From JAGPUQ01 sp050179115 (GTDB lineage Bacteria; Pseudomonadota; Gammaproteobacteria; Pseudomonadales; Porticoccaceae): a stretch of 64,000 nucleotides of DNA. This document shows positions 60,818-64,000 of this stretch, one piece after another. Both the position numbers and the translations under genes were made by a program. How positions within the stretch are numbered: position 1 is the first letter of the stretch; the number at the start of each line of letters is the position of its first letter. The stretch lies in contig JBFXFL010000010.1 of assembly GCA_050179115.1 (NCBI GenBank), forward strand, positions 1-64,000, read 5' to 3'. The notes below the pieces were generated by a model. It was given only the letters and a program-made list of their open reading frames with translations. It searched no databases and was not told where the DNA came from.

Positions 60818-61381
60818 CTACTGCGCCTGCCCCAGCAGGGCGGCCATCTCGTCCGCAAAGGCCACGAAGCGGTCGTGATCCTGGCCGAGGTCGATTTCCG
60901 CCTGTTCGAAGCGCGCACCCAGGGCATCCAGCTCGGCCTCGGTGAACAGGCGGCGCGCCATCGGAAACACCATTTCGTCTTCCTTCCAGATGTGGTTCGG
61001 GTACAGCTGCTGGATGCCGGCAATGGCGCTGCGCGCGGCATCGCTGGCGGATGCGTCGCCGCCGGCCAGCGCCGCGGTCGCGGTTGCCAGCGCGCCGACC
61101 AGTTCGCGCCCCCTGGCGTGTTCATGCAGCAGTCCTTCCAGCGGACAGCCGCCGTGCGGCACGCCCTTGGCCTCCATGGCCGGGAACAGGATGGCCTCCT
61201 CCTTGGCGTGGTGGCACTGGTCGGCGAATTCGCGCATGAAGGCGACGATGTTGCGCAGGCGGGCGAGGTCCGGCATACGGCCTGCCGCCAGCTCCTGATC
61301 GATGGCGCTCAGGCCATGCACCACCTTCAGGATGTAGCGGTGTTCGTGGCTGAGCAGGTGGATGGGGTCGTCGTGAGACAT
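60818..61381 (-). CDS. Hemerythrin-domain protein (NO/oxidative stress)
   Basis: A 187-aa all-helical protein. ATG 61381 (MSHDDPIHLLSHEHRYILKVVHGL) follows AGGAGC. Iron-binding positions are apparent: His in LSHEHRYI, HHAKEEAILFPAMEAKG, LLHEHARGREL and IWKEDEMVFPMARRL, giving a di-iron four-helix bundle. It probably binds O2 or NO or repairs Fe-S clusters, as YtfE-like proteins do. It lies between hmp and the nnrS stub on the same strand. Confidence 0.9.
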   Translation of the reverse strand: MSHDDPIHLLSHEHRYILKVVHGLSAIDQELAAGRMPDLARLRNIVAFMREFADQCHHAKEEAILFPAMEAKGVPHGGCPLEGLLHEHARGRELVGALATATAALAGGDASASDAARSAIAGIQQLYPNHIWKEDEMVFPMARRLFTEAELDALGARFEQAEIDLGQDHDRFVAFADEMAALLGQAQ

Positions 61382-61474
61382 GGCGAATAGCTCCTGATGA
61401 TGTCCGGACCTGCCGCGGCCGACCGCCCGCCGGTGGTCAGCCACGCCACGGCGGGCGGTGATGACGCGCCCGGG

Positions 61475-62653
61475 TCAGGCGTCCAGCGCCGCTGCCGGGC
61501 CGAAGAACTCCCAGTGCATCTGCCCGGCGTGCACGCCAAGCTCGCCCAGCATGCGCTTGATGGCGCCCATGAACGGCGGCGGCCCGACGAAATATGCGTC
61601 CACGTCGCGTGTGGTGGGCATCCAGCGATCGAGCAGTTCGGCGCTCGGACGCCCATAAGCGTCGGCCTGTGCGGCACCATTTTCCTCGTAACAATAAAAC
61701 TGCCGCGCCTGCGCATGCCGGGTCACCAGGTCGTCCACCCAGTCCCGAAACGCATGCACCCGGCCGCTGCGCGCGAAGTGCAGGAAGGTCACCGGCCGGT
61801 TTTGCTCGTGCGCCGCGTGCAGCATGGGCAGCGTGGGGGTGATGCCGACGCCGCCGCTGATCAGCACCAGCGGCCGGCTGCCCGGCTGCAGCACAAAATC
61901 GCCGGCCGCCGGGAACAGATCGATCGTCGCACCGGTGCCGACCGCATCGTGCAGGAAATTCGAGACCAGCCCGCCCGGCTCGCGCTTGACGCTGATGCGA
62001 TAGGTCGACCCGTTGGGCGGGGCCGACAGCGAGTAATTGCGCCGCACCTCCTGGCCGTCGATGGTGAGTTTCAGGCCGATGTACTGGCCCGGCCGAAACG
62101 TCATCACCGCGCCGCCGTCGGCCGGTTGCAGGTACAGCGAGACGATCTCGTCGCTCTCGATCACCTTGCGCGCCACCTGAAACGGTCTTGCGCCGCGCCA
62201 GCCGCCGGGCGCTGTCGCAGCGGCCGCATACACATCCGCCTCGGCACCGATCAACAGGTCCGCGAGCTGCTTATAGGCCGCGGCCCAGGCATCGATGACC
62301 GCATCGGTCGCCACCTCCGCGCCCAGCACCTCACGAATCGCCCGCAGCAGGCAGCTGCCGACGATCGGGTACTGCTCCGGCAGCACCTGCAGCGAGACAT
62401 GCTTTTGCACCACCTGCCCGACCAGCGGACCGAGTGCGTCCAGGTGGTCGATGTGCCGGGCGTATTGCAGGATGCCGTTGGCGAGTGCCCGCGGCTGCGC
62501 GCCGCTGGCCTGGTGGGCCTGGTTGAACAGCGGGCGCACCTGCGGGTACTCGTCCAGCATGATCCCGTAGAAGTGGCGGGTGAGCGCCTCGCCGCCGGCC
62601 TCCAGCAGCGGCACGGTGGCCTTGACCAGATCACGGTGTTGTTCGGAAAGCAT
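61475..62653 (-). CDS. hmp: Flavohemoprotein (nitric oxide dioxygenase) Hmp
   Basis: A 392-aa flavohemoglobin. ATG 62653 follows GGAGTCAGACA. The globin domain (MLSEQHRDLVKATVPLLEAGGEALTRHFY) has proximal His in VVQKHVSLQV and an EQYPIVG helix. The reductase has FAD-binding RRNYSLSAPPNG and GGLVSNFLHD, and NAD-binding LVLISGGVGITPTLPML. It converts NO to nitrate with O2 and NAD(P)H. It is divergent from norR with NorR boxes in between. Confidence 0.96.
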   Translation of the reverse strand: MLSEQHRDLVKATVPLLEAGGEALTRHFYGIMLDEYPQVRPLFNQAHQASGAQPRALANGILQYARHIDHLDALGPLVGQVVQKHVSLQVLPEQYPIVGSCLLRAIREVLGAEVATDAVIDAWAAAYKQLADLLIGAEADVYAAAATAPGGWRGARPFQVARKVIESDEIVSLYLQPADGGAVMTFRPGQYIGLKLTIDGQEVRRNYSLSAPPNGSTYRISVKREPGGLVSNFLHDAVGTGATIDLFPAAGDFVLQPGSRPLVLISGGVGITPTLPMLHAAHEQNRPVTFLHFARSGRVHAFRDWVDDLVTRHAQARQFYCYEENGAAQADAYGRPSAELLDRWMPTTRDVDAYFVGPPPFMGAIKRMLGELGVHAGQMHWEFFGPAAALDA

Positions 62654-62815
62654 TGTCTGACTCCATGGCGGTGCGTTGATCCCGGACCTGGCTGGTCGCG
62701 CGCCCACCCTGCCGGGTGGCTGCACGCAACACGGTTTGTCCGTCCCGCAGTGCACATCTCACGTTTCGTGCCATGCAGGAAAACCGCTCGGTTACACGCC
62801 GGCCGCCTTCGCGAT

Positions 62816-62873
62816 GTCAGAATGACTACCCTTGAATGAAGTCGATACGACATCTCTGAGCAGTCAAAATGAC
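62816..62873. promoter_or_regulatory. Three NorR-type enhancer sites between hmp and norR
   Basis: GTCAGAATGAC (62816-62826), GTCGATACGAC (62841-62851) and GTCAAAATGAC (62863-62873) each match the GT-N7-AC NorR core and are near-palindromic. They are 25 and 22 bp apart, like the triple array upstream of norVW in E. coli. The third covers the norR start codon, allowing autorepression. On the minus strand toward hmp a TGGCAC at 62773-62768 could be a sigma-54 -24 element, although its -12 partner is poor. Confidence 0.85.
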
Positions 62874-64000
62874 TCCACCCCAACAGCTCGCCACCTTCGC
62901 GCAGGTGGTCGAAACCCTGGCCCGGGACGAGCCCGACGAGGCCCGTTACCGGCACCTGCTGGAGGCCGCCCTGGCGCTTTTCCCCTGTGACGCCACTGCG
63001 CTGCTGCGTCTGGACGGCGACACGCTGCAACCGCTGGCGGTGATCGGCCTGAGCCACGACACGCTCGGTCGGCGCTTTCGCCTGCAAGACCACCCGCGCC
63101 TGCTGACGCTGCTGCAGCGGCGCGGGCCGACGCGCCTGGCGGCCGACTGCCAGCTGCCCGACCCCTACGACGGCCTGGTCGAGGGGCGAACCGGCCAGCT
63201 CGAAGTGCACGACTGCATGGGTTGCCCGCTGTACGTCGACGAACATCCCTGGGGCCTGCTCACGCTCGATGCCCTGGACCCGCAGGCCTTCGGCGCAGTC
63301 GATCTGGAGCTGCTGGAGGCTTACGGCCGGTTGGCCAGCGCCGTCATGGTCGCTGGCGAACGGATCAGCAGCCTCGCCCGGCAGGCACAGCGCGAGCAAC
63401 AGCTGGCGCGCACCCTGGCCGAAGACCCGGCGCTGCTGCGCCAGCGCGAGCTGATCGGCCACAGCGCGCCCATGCGCCACCTGCAGGCCGAGATCGACAC
63501 GGTGGCCGCCACCGACCTGACGGTGCTGATCGGCGGCGAGACCGGCGTCGGCAAGGAGCTGGTGGCGCAGGCCATCCACGCCCGCTCACGCCGTGCGCAG
63601 CAGCCGCTGATCACCCTCAACTGCGCCGCCCTGCCGGACAACCTGGTCGAAAGCGAACTGTTCGGCCATGTGCGCGGCGCCTTCACCGGCGCGCTGCGCG
63701 AGCGCTGCGGCAAGTTCGAACTGGCCGACGGCGGCACCCTGCTCCTGGACGAAATCGGCGAGCTGCCCATGGCCGTGCAGGCCAAGCTGCTGCGCGTGCT
63801 GCAAAGCGGCCAGTTGCAGCGCCTGGGCTCGGACCGTGAACACCACGTCGACGTGCGCGTGCTGGCCGCCACCAACCGGGATCTGGCGGCGGAAGTCCGC
63901 GCCGGGCGTTTTCGGGCCGACCTGTACCACCGGCTCAGTGCCTATCCGCTCACTGTGCCGCCGCTGCGCGAGCGCGGCCGCGACGTGCTGCTGCTGGCCG
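62869..64000 (+). CDS. norR: Nitric oxide-responsive sigma-54 activator NorR, 3'-truncated by window edge
   Basis: 377 codons are visible. The N-terminal GAF domain (TPPQQLATFAQVVETLARDEPDEARYRHLLEAALALFPCDATALLRLDGDTLQPLAVIGLS) carries the candidate iron-NO ligands. The AAA+ domain has Walker A LIGGETGVGKELVAQAIH and the sigma-54-contact GAFTGA loop in GHVRGAFTGALRERCGKFE, then GGTLLLDEIGELP and VRVLAATNRDL. The Fis-type DNA-binding end lies beyond the window. NO binding should release it to activate hmp. Confidence 0.95.
   Translation, partial: MTPPQQLATFAQVVETLARDEPDEARYRHLLEAALALFPCDATALLRLDGDTLQPLAVIGLSHDTLGRRFRLQDHPRLLTLLQRRGPTRLAADCQLPDPYDGLVEGRTGQLEVHDCMGCPLYVDEHPWGLLTLDALDPQAFGAVDLELLEAYGRLASAVMVAGERISSLARQAQREQQLARTLAEDPALLRQRELIGHSAPMRHLQAEIDTVAATDLTVLIGGETGVGKELVAQAIHARSRRAQQPLITLNCAALPDNLVESELFGHVRGAFTGALRERCGKFELADGGTLLLDEIGELPMAVQAKLLRVLQSGQLQRLGSDREHHVDVRVLAATNRDLAAEVRAGRFRADLYHRLSAYPLTVPPLRERGRDVLLLA

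Noticed and set aside
62768..62773. Full sigma-54 promoter in front of hmp
   Set aside because: TGGCAC is present, but the bases expected at -12 read GTGAG instead of TTGCA, so I mention it only as a weak candidate.

Overview
The window is GC-rich, gene-dense bacterial chromosome. Gene content points to a Gammaproteobacterium with a broad lipid and aromatic catabolic repertoire: paired acyl-CoA dehydrogenases, a class III CoA transferase, a Baeyer-Villiger monooxygenase (BVMO), four luciferase-like flavin monooxygenases, a phytanoyl-CoA dioxygenase and a fused indolepyruvate ferredoxin oxidoreductase. A Pseudomonas-like convergent cysB/cysH pair, OmpW, BolA and FNR-like boxes fit this. I cannot name the genus.

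Layout. 1-12.5 kb is ordinary chromosome: two luciferase-like monooxygenases, a SnoaL-like protein, a tightly coupled nudix/esterase/cinA operon, a CoA transferase, BolA, OmpW behind two FNR-like boxes, a formate/nitrite-type channel, RNase HI and two coupled acyl-CoA dehydrogenases. 12.7-31.3 kb is a defence island on the minus strand: a ribbon-helix-helix protein, hsdM, an SF1 helicase-nuclease of about 1750 aa, a DUF4062-ATPase, a DUF262-HNH protein with a HEPN-like tail, hsdS, an AlbA_2-ATPase, then hsdR behind its own control region. Nearly all these genes overlap by a few bases. The 3' end of hsdM occurs three times and brackets the helicase/DUF4062 cargo. A 133-bp piece of a BVMO gene at the left edge is about 92% identical to the intact BVMO at the right edge, so the island lies between direct repeats.

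31.8-51 kb returns to chromosome: BVMO, 5'-nucleotidase, cysB, cysH, a quinone reductase-like protein, two more luciferase-like monooxygenases, a phosphotransferase, tRNA-Phe, the indolepyruvate oxidoreductase, a DUF1145 protein, a phytanoyl-CoA dioxygenase and a MacA-MacB-outer-membrane-factor efflux operon.

51-60.8 kb is a mosaic. ureD and ureA are followed directly by a complete kdpFABCDE potassium-uptake operon with its sensor kinase and regulator. Only after kdpE does a stub of ureB appear, fused tail to tail to a truncated nnrS. ureC is absent, so urease should be non-functional. kdpE has no ATG, GTG or TTG that would keep its phosphoacceptor pocket; an ATC is the best-placed start. The window ends in a nitric-oxide module (hemerythrin protein, hmp, norR) with three NorR-type GT-N7-AC boxes between hmp and norR. 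No CRISPR array, integrase, transposase or rRNA was seen.
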